Source of the DNA: QQVM01 sp035341855
GTDB taxonomy: Bacteria > Bacteroidota > Bacteroidia > AKYH767-A > 2013-40CM-41-45
Assembly: GCA_035341855.1 (NCBI GenBank)
Contig: DAOQWA010000039.1
Span: forward strand, 1 to 29,818
Direction of reading: 5' to 3'
Length of the DNA: 29,818 bases
Shown here: piece by piece, positions 1-10,500 of the stretch
Layout of the letters: the number at the start of each line of letters is the position of its first letter
How positions within the stretch are numbered: position 1 is the first letter of the stretch
Position numbers and translations under genes: made by a program
Notes under the pieces: model-generated
Seen by the model: only the letters and a program-made list of their open reading frames with translations
Told to the model about the DNA's origin: nothing
The model's database searches: none

Positions 1-1482
1 AATGGCGCAACCACGCAAAGTATTGTTGTGAGTGATACAGGAAGCTATACGGTAACTACCGACCCCGGATCAGCTTGCCCCATAACTTCTTCACCTATAG
101 AAGTTTCTCATTTGGAATTTTCTATTGGACCGGCAAATCCGGAAATTTGTCCGGGAGACTCCATTCAGTTGCAGGTTAATACTGATACTTCTGCTACAAG
201 TTATTATACAATTGGTAGCGGAACAACAAGTAATGGCTCGCAGTCATATCCTGCACCATATGGTAATTATTACTGGGGTGCAAAACATCAGTTCCTTATT
301 CTTGCTTCAGAACTGCTGAATAGTGGAATGACAGCGGGTGATCTTACTGAGCTGGCATTTGATGTAAGCAATGTAAATAGTGCACCGGTACATCAGAATT
401 TTATCATCAAATTAGGAACCACTACTCTCACTTCACTCACAACTTTTCAAACCGGACTAACGACTGTATTGAATCCTGTTTCACATCAACCTACAAGCGG
501 CTGGAACACACACATATTCGACACACCATTTAATTGGGATGGCAGTTCCAATATCATTGTAGAGGTTTGTTTTCAAAACACATCCTGGGTAGGAAATGGA
601 AACGCCTCTGTTCGTTGGTCAAGTCAAGGATATACCTCCTCGGTTTATCTTCGCCTCGACGCAGGAACAGTATGTGGAAGCAGTTCGTTAACCGGAACAA
701 GCATACAAAGACCCAATATCCGTTTTGGCAGACCAAATACAATGACTTATACATGGACACCAACTACCGGATTGAGTGATCCGGCTATATCAAATCCTTA
801 TGCCAAGCCTGCAACCTCCACAAATTACACGGTGAATGTAAATAATCTATGTAACTCAACAGGCACTGTAACAGTGACTGTTAACTCATGCAATACTGCG
901 TCCGTTAATATTAATGCATTCCTGCAGGGTTTTTATCTGAAAGGTGGAACTATGAAAGCAGTTTCTGACCCATTAAGTTCACCGGGCATTTGTGATACGA
1001 TCACATTGTATTTGGCTAATGTAACAGCCCCGTATAACATCACCGATACACTCATAAGCCTTCTGCACACTGATGGCACCTGCACATTCAGCAGCAGTTC
1101 AACTGCAACAGGAGTTCCTCGCTATCTTATTCTACGTCATAGAAATTCTTTAGAGACATGGTCTGCTATACCGGTGATGATAAACCCCACGACGAATTAC
1201 AACTTTACTACGAATGGAACTTCTGCATTCGGAAGCAATATGGTTGAAGTTGAGAGTGGCACTTATGCTTTGTGGAGCGGCGATATCGGAGGTCCTGGTA
1301 CACCCGGTATTCAGGATGGAGTGATAGACAATCATGACATGTCGATCCTTGAAACGATGCTTGGCAATCTGAATAATGGATATGTTTATTCAGATCTCAC
1401 TGGTGATCAGATGACAGAGGCTTCAGACCAAAGTTTGCTGGAGAACAATCTGATCTTGATCCTTTCTATACAAAGGCCTTAA
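1..1482 (+). CDS. Secreted Ig-like / dockerin-like surface protein (3' part; 5' end outside window)
   Basis: The frame is open from the first base, so only the last 493 residues are visible. A GTG at 28 is an internal Val codon rather than a start. In order: the end of an Ig-like unit (SDTGSYTVT); an Ig/PKD-like opening (CPGDSIQLQV); a roughly 170-residue jelly-roll-like module (YPAPYGNYYWGAKHQ onward, with GWNTHIF and NIIVEVCFQNTS); the Ig closing half (YTWTPTTGLSDP and TNYTVNV); a beta-rich domain with RHRNSLETWSA; and a C-terminal pair of EF-hand/dockerin-like loops (QDGVIDNHD and DLTGDQMTEASD) ending in QRP. This end is a recurring module in Bacteroidota secreted proteins. It may bind calcium; the second loop keeps Asp at positions 1, 5 and 12, the first lacks the early ligands. 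I see no T9SS type A tail. The exact function is unknown. Confidence 0.8.
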   Translation, partial: NGATTQSIVVSDTGSYTVTTDPGSACPITSSPIEVSHLEFSIGPANPEICPGDSIQLQVNTDTSATSYYTIGSGTTSNGSQSYPAPYGNYYWGAKHQFLILASELLNSGMTAGDLTELAFDVSNVNSAPVHQNFIIKLGTTTLTSLTTFQTGLTTVLNPVSHQPTSGWNTHIFDTPFNWDGSSNIIVEVCFQNTSWVGNGNASVRWSSQGYTSSVYLRLDAGTVCGSSSLTGTSIQRPNIRFGRPNTMTYTWTPTTGLSDPAISNPYAKPATSTNYTVNVNNLCNSTGTVTVTVNSCNTASVNINAFLQGFYLKGGTMKAVSDPLSSPGICDTITLYLANVTAPYNITDTLISLLHTDGTCTFSSSSTATGVPRYLILRHRNSLETWSAIPVMINPTTNYNFTTNGTSAFGSNMVEVESGTYALWSGDIGGPGTPGIQDGVIDNHDMSILETMLGNLNNGYVYSDLTGDQMTEASDQSLLENNLILILSIQRP

Positions 1483-1501
1483 TAGTATCAAAATACAAAA
1501 T

Positions 1502-1534
1502 AAAAAAGGGGACATTTAACTATGTCTCCTTTTT
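1502..1534. terminator. Bidirectional rho-independent terminator
   Basis: An A-run plus GGGGACA (1502-1514) pairs with TGTCTCC plus a T-run (1523-1534) around an 8-base loop, with one G-T pair. T-rich tracts follow on both strands. It sits between the convergent ends of the surface-protein fragment (+) and the GT2 gene (-), so it can serve both. Confidence 0.8.
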
Positions 1535-1579
1535 GTCTTTTATTCATTCCTGTTTCAACAAGGCTTCCTTAGAAATAAA

Positions 1580-2326
1580 TTATTCTCTTCTGAGAAAAGA
1601 GACTTTGTAAAGACCCGCTTTCGCTATGAAGAATTGGCAAGAGACTAAAAGCACTCCTAATCCATACTTAATACTTCTTAAAAAACTTATGGAAGATCCT
1701 TCCGGAAAATAGCGAGTTGGACAAGTTATTTCTGCTACATTAAATCCAAAATAAAACATCTGCGCTACCATTTGGTTGTCAAATACAAAATCGTTCGAGT
1801 TCTTTGAGTATGGTACCGTCTCTAAAACTTTTCGGTGCATGGCACGATAACCGGTATGATACTCACTCATCTTTTGCCCCATCAATAAATTCTGAATGAA
1901 CGTCAAAACCCGATTGAATACATATTTATAAATCGGCATGCCGCCCTTAATTGCTCCATTGCCGAGAATTCTTGATCCGAAAACAACAGGATACAATCCT
2001 TCAGCGACAATTGAAGCCATTGCCCTGATCAATTTGGGAGGATACTGATAGTCAGGATGCAACATAATAACAATATCTGCTCCTAAATCAAGGGCTTTTT
2101 GATAGCAGGATTTTTGATTGCCACCGTATCCTAAATTATTCTGATGAACGATAATATGTTTTATGCCTAGTTCATTTGCCAGCTCTACGGTTTTATCACT
2201 ACTGGCATCGTCTACCAAAATTACATCATCAACTATATCCATCGGGATCTCTTCATACACACTTCGAAGCGTTTGTTCCGCATTGTATGCAGGCAGAACT
2301 ACTATAATTTTGTGTGAATGAAGCAT
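1580..2326 (-). CDS. Family 2 glycosyltransferase, DPM1-like (polyprenyl-phosphate sugar synthase type)
   Basis: This 248-residue GT-A fold protein opens with the family 2 pattern IIVVLPAYNAEQTL and carries the nucleotide-binding acidic pair VDDASSD (D39, D40). The usual DxD metal site is changed: the strand end reads MLHPDYQYPP, so His90 replaces the first Asp and D92 remains. GSRILGNGAIKGGMP, the following hydrophobic segment and the FVFDNQ region match the soluble DPM1/DPMS-like group. One C-terminal hydrophobic stretch (YGLGVLLVSCQFF) could anchor it peripherally; the multi-TM GtrA tail of many relatives is absent. DPM1-like enzymes move a sugar from a nucleotide to a polyprenyl phosphate on the cytoplasmic face; donor and acceptor are not known here. 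It lies 57 bases downstream of the TPR/GT-C gene on the same strand, probably in one transcript that ends at the 1502-1534 hairpin. Confidence 0.85.
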   Translation of the reverse strand: MLHSHKIIVVLPAYNAEQTLRSVYEEIPMDIVDDVILVDDASSDKTVELANELGIKHIIVHQNNLGYGGNQKSCYQKALDLGADIVIMLHPDYQYPPKLIRAMASIVAEGLYPVVFGSRILGNGAIKGGMPIYKYVFNRVLTFIQNLLMGQKMSEYHTGYRAMHRKVLETVPYSKNSNDFVFDNQMVAQMFYFGFNVAEITCPTRYFPEGSSISFLRSIKYGLGVLLVSCQFFIAKAGLYKVSFLRRE

Positions 2327-2382
2327 GTCAACTTTTTAATAATTCAGATTTAATAAATATCCCTGTTTGTGAAGATGCAGAA

Positions 2383-4293
2383 TTAATTTTCACGCTCCAA
2401 CCTTTGCAAATATGCAGGATCAACATTCATCCCATTAGCAACGGCCTTCAATGCATCAGCATAGGCTTCCTTCCGGCGACTGAGCTGATAAAGTATTTTC
2501 GAACGGTTTAAGTAGTACAAACCGGTTTCACGAATGCTTAATGCATTATTATAACAGATCAGAGCTTCCTCAAATCTTCCCAATTTAAAATTTGCTTCTC
2601 CCGAAAAACTCCAGATCTCACCACTAGGATCGGCACCCAAACTCAGATACTTGTTAAAATCAAGTAGTGCAGAGTCAAATTCAGATTTGCTCATCTTCAA
2701 CATAGCACGATTTGCATACACGCTTTGACTTGTAGAATCTAAGCTGAGCGCTACATTAAAATCCTGCATAGCAAGGTCAGGCTTTTGAAGGCTCGCATAT
2801 GCAGCACCTCTATTCTCATAAGCATTTATATTTACAGAACTCAGCGAAAGACACGTATTGTAATCCAGGATGGCATTTTCAAATTGCCCTTTGGAAAAAT
2901 AAATATTTCCTCTATTCACCCAGGCATCAGGTTCTCTTGTTCCCAAATTAATTGCTGAAGTATAGCACTGAAATGCCTTTTCTAAATTACCTGCTTTCTT
3001 ATAAAGTAATCCGCGATTAACATAAGCCCTGCTACTCGGAGAGACCTTTATTGCCTGATCCCATAATGACTTTCCATCCTTCCAGGTCGATGCTTGCCTG
3101 AAAGTTAAAATCATCATAGCTATTGCTGATAACGAAATAATCAAAAACATCAGAAGAGATACTTTATTATGATTCCTTTCAACCCATTTCTGGAAAAAAT
3201 ATGCAGGAAAAATAAATACGCCTATGATTGGTAAATATGCATAACGATCAGCTATTACTGCATTTCCAACAGGGATTAGCTGAAGTACCAATGAGAGATT
3301 CAGGAAATAGAACAAAATTGAAAAGCTTAACAATGGATGATTTTTCCTCGTCTTGATAAAGATCATGGCCAGAACAAAAACAATCAGTAATGAAAACCAA
3401 TACAAGGCAGGAAACCCGGAACTGATATCAGGGAAGGGATAAAAAGCACATAAGCTGAGCGGCCAAAATGCTTTTTGAATATACATCATTATACCATAGC
3501 CGGCGAATAATAATCTCTCTGCTAAAACAAACTGTTCTGCAAAAACTGTTGCGCCGGCATCTGCCTGGGCTCGCATTGTAATCAATCCAATGAATATTGA
3601 GATTAAGATAAAAGGTACTTTTTCAAGATAGGTTTTTAGCAGACCTAACCTGCCTTTGTAAAAATCAACAGCTAACAAAACAATTGGAAAAATAACTGCA
3701 GCCGGTTTTGATAATACAGCAAGAATGAAAAGAAGGAATACAGGCAAAAGATACCTTACCTTATTTTGATCAAGATAATTAAGATAAAATATCAAGCCTG
3801 CAAGAAAAAAACATGAATATAGAAGATCCTTCCGCTCCGAGATCCATGCTACAGATTCAACATGCAGAGGATGCAATGCGAATAACAATGAAACAATAAA
3901 TGCCAACCAAAACTTTCTTTGGCTGAGGCGTAAGATGAAAAAGAAAACCAGCAATGAATTAATAATATGCAGGATAACATTCAGGATATGATATGATGAT
4001 GCATCCAATCCACTGATCTTATAATTTAAAGCCAGTGAAAGCATGGTAACCGGATGATAATTGCCTTGCACAGGCCTGGAGATGATCTCGCGGAAATTAT
4101 CAAATGATCTTATGTCAGAATTATTCACGACATAATCCTCATCATCCCAATTCACAAACCCTGCATCCAGTGCAGGATAATATGCCAGGATGACCATGAA
4201 AATGATCGAAACCATTGCCATTAGCACTCCGGCCGAAGAGCCTGGACTGCCTTTGGGAATTCCGGATAAAGATGTTTTCTTCAGAGATGACAT
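2383..4293 (-). CDS. TMTC-like GT-C membrane protein with C-terminal TPR repeats
   Basis: The product has 636 residues. Residues about 20-400 are polytopic, with roughly ten or eleven hydrophobic segments. An acidic first-loop motif (GFVNWDDEDYVV) and the signature HPLHVESVAWISERKDLL are typical of the GT-C/PMT-like family with C-terminal TPRs, as in animal TMTC1-4. From about residue 420, six TPR units follow (each with a NRG/NRA-like turn, such as AYVNRGLLYKKAGN), probably on the extracytoplasmic side. GT-C enzymes use lipid-phosphate-linked sugars, and the TPRs may recognise protein acceptors. The DPM1-like gene just downstream is a plausible donor synthase. The ATG at 4293 follows a long gene-free leader (4294-4468), in which no exact TAnnTTTG box was found. 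The family call is strong; transferase activity and substrate are inference, since many bacterial members remain uncharacterised. Confidence 0.82.
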   Translation of the reverse strand: MSSLKKTSLSGIPKGSPGSSAGVLMAMVSIIFMVILAYYPALDAGFVNWDDEDYVVNNSDIRSFDNFREIISRPVQGNYHPVTMLSLALNYKISGLDASSYHILNVILHIINSLLVFFFILRLSQRKFWLAFIVSLLFALHPLHVESVAWISERKDLLYSCFFLAGLIFYLNYLDQNKVRYLLPVFLLFILAVLSKPAAVIFPIVLLAVDFYKGRLGLLKTYLEKVPFILISIFIGLITMRAQADAGATVFAEQFVLAERLLFAGYGIMMYIQKAFWPLSLCAFYPFPDISSGFPALYWFSLLIVFVLAMIFIKTRKNHPLLSFSILFYFLNLSLVLQLIPVGNAVIADRYAYLPIIGVFIFPAYFFQKWVERNHNKVSLLMFLIISLSAIAMMILTFRQASTWKDGKSLWDQAIKVSPSSRAYVNRGLLYKKAGNLEKAFQCYTSAINLGTREPDAWVNRGNIYFSKGQFENAILDYNTCLSLSSVNINAYENRGAAYASLQKPDLAMQDFNVALSLDSTSQSVYANRAMLKMSKSEFDSALLDFNKYLSLGADPSGEIWSFSGEANFKLGRFEEALICYNNALSIRETGLYYLNRSKILYQLSRRKEAYADALKAVANGMNVDPAYLQRLEREN

Positions 4294-4468
4294 ACAAAGA
4301 AAATTATCTAAGGTTTTTGTGCAGGTGCAAAATAGGGATTGCCGGATGAAGCAGCAAACATTCTGATCTCAGGCCGGAAGATTGTAAAAAAGACTCCTCT
4401 CAGAAGTATCAACATATAATTCCTGAAAAATTAAAACAAATTTGAATTGCCCTGGGAGTATCTCAAAA

Positions 4469-4509
4469 AACAAAGGCAGAAAAGCTATTTAAGCCTCCCT
4501 GCCTTTGTT
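4469..4509 (-). terminator. Rho-independent terminator of the giant surface-protein gene
   Basis: AACAAAGGCAG (4469-4479) pairs perfectly over 11 bp with CTGCCTTTGTT (4499-4509) around a 19-base loop. Read on the minus strand, the stem is followed by a T-run (complement of 4465-4470). It lies 16 bases after the stop codon of the 2972-residue gene and separates it from the TPR/GT2 pair. Confidence 0.8.
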
Positions 4510-4524
4510 CATTTTTGTTTATAA

Positions 4525-7500
4525 TTATTCAACAATAAATCGTCTTGTAATAGCAGTATTATTATTCAAAACCCTGAGGAAATAAAGTCCCGGTGCATAA
4601 TCTGATAATTGAATTGATTCACTATACACACCATTAGAGGCTTCCATACTTATAAATTCAAGCACCCTTCCATCAACCGAAATTATCTGTGCAAATAATT
4701 TATCAGAAACCTTCTTTGTTTCGAAGCTAAAACTAATAAACTCATGTGCAGGATTAGGGTAAATGCTGAACACAGAACCATCCTCAAGCTCGATAGTATT
4801 TACGTCAACATTGATGATCACAACGTCTGATGCAAAACATCCATTAGAATCTAATACCGTAATTACGTATGAGCCCGAGGTATTGACAACTATAGTTTGT
4901 GCGGAATCACCTGTTGACCATTGATAATTTACATAACCTGATCCGGGATCCAAAGTAACTGACTGGCCACTTTGAATAAGTATTGTATCAGGTCCGAGAT
5001 CTACGAATGGTGCCGGATATATGAAGGCAGTAATTGCTACAGGTAATCCGGGACAGCGTTCTCCGGCAACGGCATAAAATACTTGTGTTGCGGACAAGAC
5101 CGGGGTTAAAAATGAATTGCCGTTACCGAGGACTGCTCCGCCGGTATCCACGTCATACCAACTGATAAGATCATTTGATGTGGCCGACAAGGTAACTCTA
5201 CCGGTTCCACAACTTGAACCATCTTGTACTGACTGGAATACCCCAAGCGGGATAACGACAGCATTCACAGAACGTCTTATGCTTCTGCAATCATCACCGG
5301 CTTCGACATAATAAGTTGTAGTAGCAGAAATATTAGGGGTCGTAAATACAGGTCCTGTGCCTAACAACGTTCCTCCGGAAGCAGAGTCGAACCAATAGAT
5401 TTGTTCCGGTGAAGTGGCAGTCAATGTAAGTGTACCTGAACCACAAATTGTATCGGTAGTGACTGTAGGCGAGGCAGGTAATGGTAAAATATTTGCTGCA
5501 ACTGAAACACGCGGACTATTACATCCTAATCCTGCATCTGCATAATAAATAGTCGTTGCTGATATTGATGGTGTATTAAAGCTATTGCCTGTTCCCAACA
5601 AAGTTCCACCCGACAATGAATCATACCAGTTTATCTGTTGTGAAGCTACGCCTGTAAGTGTCACAACTCCGGTACCGCACCGTTCTCCGTCTGTTAAGAC
5701 CGGAGCAGAAGGAGCTGTAGTAATGATTGCTTCCACTCTGGTACGTACACTCGGACAAAATACCCCTGCTTCAACATAATAAGTTTCATCAGAAGTATGA
5801 TGAGGAGTCGTAAATACAGCTCCTGTATCAAGAACGGGACCGCCGGTAGCATGTTCATACCAGCTCATTGGCTCAGTTGATATTGCCGTAAAGGTCACCG
5901 TGCCCGGTCCACAACGTGATACATCATTAGATACCGGCGAGGCAGATGGAGGAGTAATGATGGCATTAACCGCCACTCTAAGACTCCGGCATTGATCACC
6001 TGTTTCTACATAGTAAGTTGTGGTAGAAGACAATGAAGGAGTTGTGAAACTGCTTCCTGTTCCAACCGGACTACCTCCGCTTGAAACATCAAACCAGTAT
6101 ATCTGTTCCGGCGATGTGGCTGTTAGTGTTACCGTACCTGAATTACAGCGCGGAACATCTGCAGTCACCGGAACTGCCGGTAAAGGATCAATTGTTGCTA
6201 TGACAGGGACTCGTGCACTGTTACAACCTTGTCCTGCATCCGCATAATAAGTAGTTGTAACAGATATAACCGGTGTATTGAATACAACACCTGTATCCAG
6301 GACTACTCCACCTACTGCTGCACTATACCAATTAATTCTGGAACTTGATGTAGCCGATAAAATAACGCTCCCTGTTCCACATCTTGAACCTCCACTGGTA
6401 AGAGGCGCGGGCGGTGCTGAGCTAATAATTGCCTGAACCGGAATTCTCAAGCTGACACATGTCGTCCCTGCTTCAACATAATATGTTGTAGTAGATGACA
6501 AGGAAGGAGTCGTGTAAGTGTTGCCTGTACCAATAGCTGTTCCACCACTGGAAACAGCGAACCAACTGATCGGAGAAGCTGAAGCGGCGCTTAGCGTTAC
6601 AACACCCGGACCGCAACGGGAAACATCAGCAGCTAGAGGAGATGCTGTGACAGAATTGATTATTGCCTGAACAGCGATCCTGGTACTCCGGCAAGTATTT
6701 CCTGTTTCAACATAATAAGTGGTGGTGGTTGAAAGTGAAGGGGTAACAAAGCTCGAGCCGGTGAAGAGAAGATTACCACCGCTTGCTGAATCGTACCAAT
6801 AGATCTGTTCCGAAGATGTTGCCACAAGTGTGACAGATCCGGAGCCACAACGAGAAGCATTATTTGTTAAAGGTGCAGCAGGCACAGCCAATATGATCGC
6901 TTGAACCGGCGTACGTGTCAAGCTACGGCATGTGTTTCCTGCTTCTGCATAATAAGTTGTTGTAGTTCCGATTGATGGGGTTATGAATGAAGCTCCTGTA
7001 AAAAGTGGCGAACCTCCACTTGCACTTGAAAACCAGTAAATTTGTTCAGTAGAAGATGCGTTTAGAACGACAGACCCCGGACCGCAACGCGATACATCCG
7101 TTGCAGTAGGTGCAGAAGGTCCTGAACTGATGATGGCCTGAACCTGAATACGGTTACTACGGCAAATATTCCCTGCCTCCACATAGTAGCTCGTCGTAGA
7201 ATTTAAAACCGGTGTGGTATAGGTACTTCCGGTACCTAACAAGTTCCCACCAGATGCCTGATCATACCAGTAGATGGTTTCAGGAGAACCGGCAGACAAG
7301 GTCACGGTACCCGCCCCACAACGCGTGACATTAATTGCTGAAGGAGCCGCAGGAATTGCGTTGACTATTGCCTGAACTGCGATCCTGGTACTTCTGCAAT
7401 TATCTCCAGTCTCAACATAATAGGTAGTCGTCGACGAAATGGATGGTGTTGTATAGCTTAAGCCTATTGTTAGTAATGTGCCACCGCTTGGAGCGCTGTA

Positions 7501-10500
7501 CCAGTAAACTGCTTCAGGTGAAGTTGCAGATAATGTAACAGTTCCGGAACCGCAACGAGCGACGTCAGGAGCGACCGGTGCCGCAGGAATGCTATTGATC
7601 ACAGCCTGTACGGCAGTACGCGTTGCACTTGCACAGCCATTATTGGCTTCTGCATAATATGTCGTTGTCGAACTTAACGATGGAGTATTATATGTACTTC
7701 CGGTACCCAAAAGAGTACCTCCGCTTGCTGCAGAATACCAGGAAATGGTAGCCGGTGAAGACGCAGATAACTGTACAAATCCCGGTCCGCACCTGGATAC
7801 ATTAGAAGCTGTTGGAGCGGCCGGAGCAGAACTGATTATTGCCTGCACGCTTATTCTTCCACTACGACACGTATTACCATTTTCAACATAGTAAGTTGTT
7901 GTTGAAGATATAACAGGAGTAGTATATGAATTTCCGGTAAACAACAAGGTGCCTCCACTTGCCTGATCATACCAATAAACCGTTTCGGGAGCAGATGCTG
8001 TAAGCGTTACCGTACCCGTACCACAACGTGAAACATCAGATGCAGTCGGTACAGCAGGTATAGCATTAACAATTGCCTGTACAGTTGTTCTCGCACTCCG
8101 GCATGTTCCACCTGTTTCCACATAATAATTTGTCGTGGAGCTTAAAGATGGTGTGGTGAAGGGGCTACCTGTAAACAATAATGTGCCTCCACTCGAAGCA
8201 GAGTACCAGTAAAGTTGTCCGCTACCGGTAGCAGATAATGTAAGTGTACCCGGGCCACATCTTGATACATTCGAAGAAGCAGGCATGGAAGGAATAGGAT
8301 CAACAATTGCCTGAATAGCTTTTCGGCCGGCACTAATACAACCGTTGTCAGCTTCCACATAATAAGTTGTGGTGGTGCTTATACTTGGTGTTGTATACGT
8401 GTTTCCGGTAGCCAATAAAGTTCCACCTGTGGAGGCAGAATACCATCTGAGTGTTCCTGAACCTGATGCTGTCAATGAAACAGTCCCGGGACCACAGCGT
8501 GAAACATCAGCACCACTTGGTACTGCCGGTGCACCACTTATGATGGCCTGCACTGCGATCCTTGCGCTGCGACAAATATTTCCGGTCTCAACATAATATG
8601 TTGTAGTACTGCTTATCGAAGGAGTCGTATAAGATGGACCTGTAAACAGTAAAGTTCCACCGCTGGCTGCGCTATACCAATAAATTGTTTCTGTTGATGT
8701 AGCAGTGAGCACTACCGTACCTGAGCCACATCGAGAAACATCCGGTGCTACAGGAGCCGGAGGAATGGCATTCACTATTGCCTGTACGGCTATTCTTGAA
8801 CTTCTGCAATTTCCTATTCCCGTTTCAACATAATAGGTTGTTGTTGTACTTATACTTGGAGTTGTGAAAGAACTACCTGTTTCCAATAAGGTACCTCCTG
8901 AAGCAGCATCATACCAATAGATTTGATTCGATGCTGTAGCAGTCAAATTAACCGTCCCCGAACCACATCGTGAAACATTAGATGTTGTAGGAGCAGCAGG
9001 GGCTCCTGTGATCTCAACAAGAAATGGCGTTCTGGCACTTCTACACTGATCTCCTGCTTCTGCATAGTAAGTAGTGTTACTTGAAACTACCGGCGTTGTA
9101 AATATGGTTCCTGTGTGTAAGAGAGTTCCTCCTGTAGGTGCATCATACCAATAAACTTGTCCGGCAGATGTAGCCGAAAGACTAAAACTTGCAGGCACGC
9201 AGTCTGAAGCTCCTGAACCTGTTGGTGGTGGCAGGTACTGTTCTACGGTTGCAATACAACGAACACGTGGACTAGCACATCCTGCATTGGCCTCTACATA
9301 AAAAGTATCCGATACTGTCAAAGAAGGCGTAGTAAAACCAGACCCTGTTCCAAGTGAAGATCCTCCGCTAGCAGAATGATACCAGGATAAAGTTCCTGAT
9401 CCCGTTGCCGACAAAGAAACCGTTCCATTACCGCAGCGGAAATTATCAAAGGCTACAGGCGCCGGTGTTGAGTTTATGTAGACATGAACTTCCAGTCGAG
9501 GACTTGGACAAACTGTTCCGGCCTCCACATAAAATACTGTATCATTATTTATAATATTCGTGACGAAGGTTGGTCCTGTCTCCAGCAAAGCCCCGCCTAT
9601 CAAAGCACTGTACCAATGGATAATTGCTGTATCCGTAGCCGTAAGTGTCGCAATTCCCGGACCGCATCGAGAAAAGTCACTTGCTACAGGTGTAGCAGTT
9701 ATATCTAATATCGTTGCAGTGGCAGCAACCGGGTTGCTTGGGCATATAGAACTGCTCTGGCTGTAATAAGTTGTTGTAGAATTTAAAGAAGGTGTGAGGA
9801 ATGAATTTCCTATCCCCACCAAAGTTCCGTTTGGAGCATCATACCAGAAAATTGAATCCGTAGAAGTTGCCGTAAGAGTGATTTGACCGGGACCACAACG
9901 GGATGCAGATGTAGTCACAGGATCCGGACCCTGGGAAACGACGGTGACTGTTGTCGGATCGGAAATAACTGAACAACCCTGGTAAGTAACTGCAACAGTA
10001 TAAGTCCCGGCTATGGTAGCAGTAAAGCTATTGTTATTTCCATTAGCCAAATTCAGACCATTACGTTTCCATTGATAGGCATAACCGGGATTATCGGTTG
10101 CAGTAAGCAATACACTTCCGCCGGCACAGAATGTTGTATTTCCTGTAACAGCAACCGGCGTCGCCAGCAAAGGACTATATACCCTGCCCGGTGATCCGCC
10201 GATACAACCGGCAAACCAATTGGTGCCAAGGTTTAGATTACCGGTGGGACTAAGAAGTTCAAGCGTATATCCACCTCCATCGGCACTCAGAGGCCATGGT
10301 GACTGATCCTGATAGGTGAATGACAAATACAAAACATCCAAATGATTATAAATGCGAACGAGCTCACCTCCATTACTCAGGTTAAATCCTATAGGACCAA
10401 TCTTATTCGTAACTGAAGGGAACTGGGACCTGAATCCGGCAGTATCTTCAACAAGCACAAGGTATCCGCCTGCAGCTATAGTTGTGCCTGTAGGAAATTG

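Noticed and set aside
5117..9766. Several plus-strand open frames of 60-80 codons across the Ig_7 array
   Set aside because: They recur at the unit period and are the complements of repeated Ig codons. They have no start signals or recognisable products.
5008..9921. The regular repeat array as a CRISPR or other non-coding repeat
   Set aside because: The repeat lies in one continuous reading frame, its unit is a whole protein domain of about 78 residues, and conservation follows codons.
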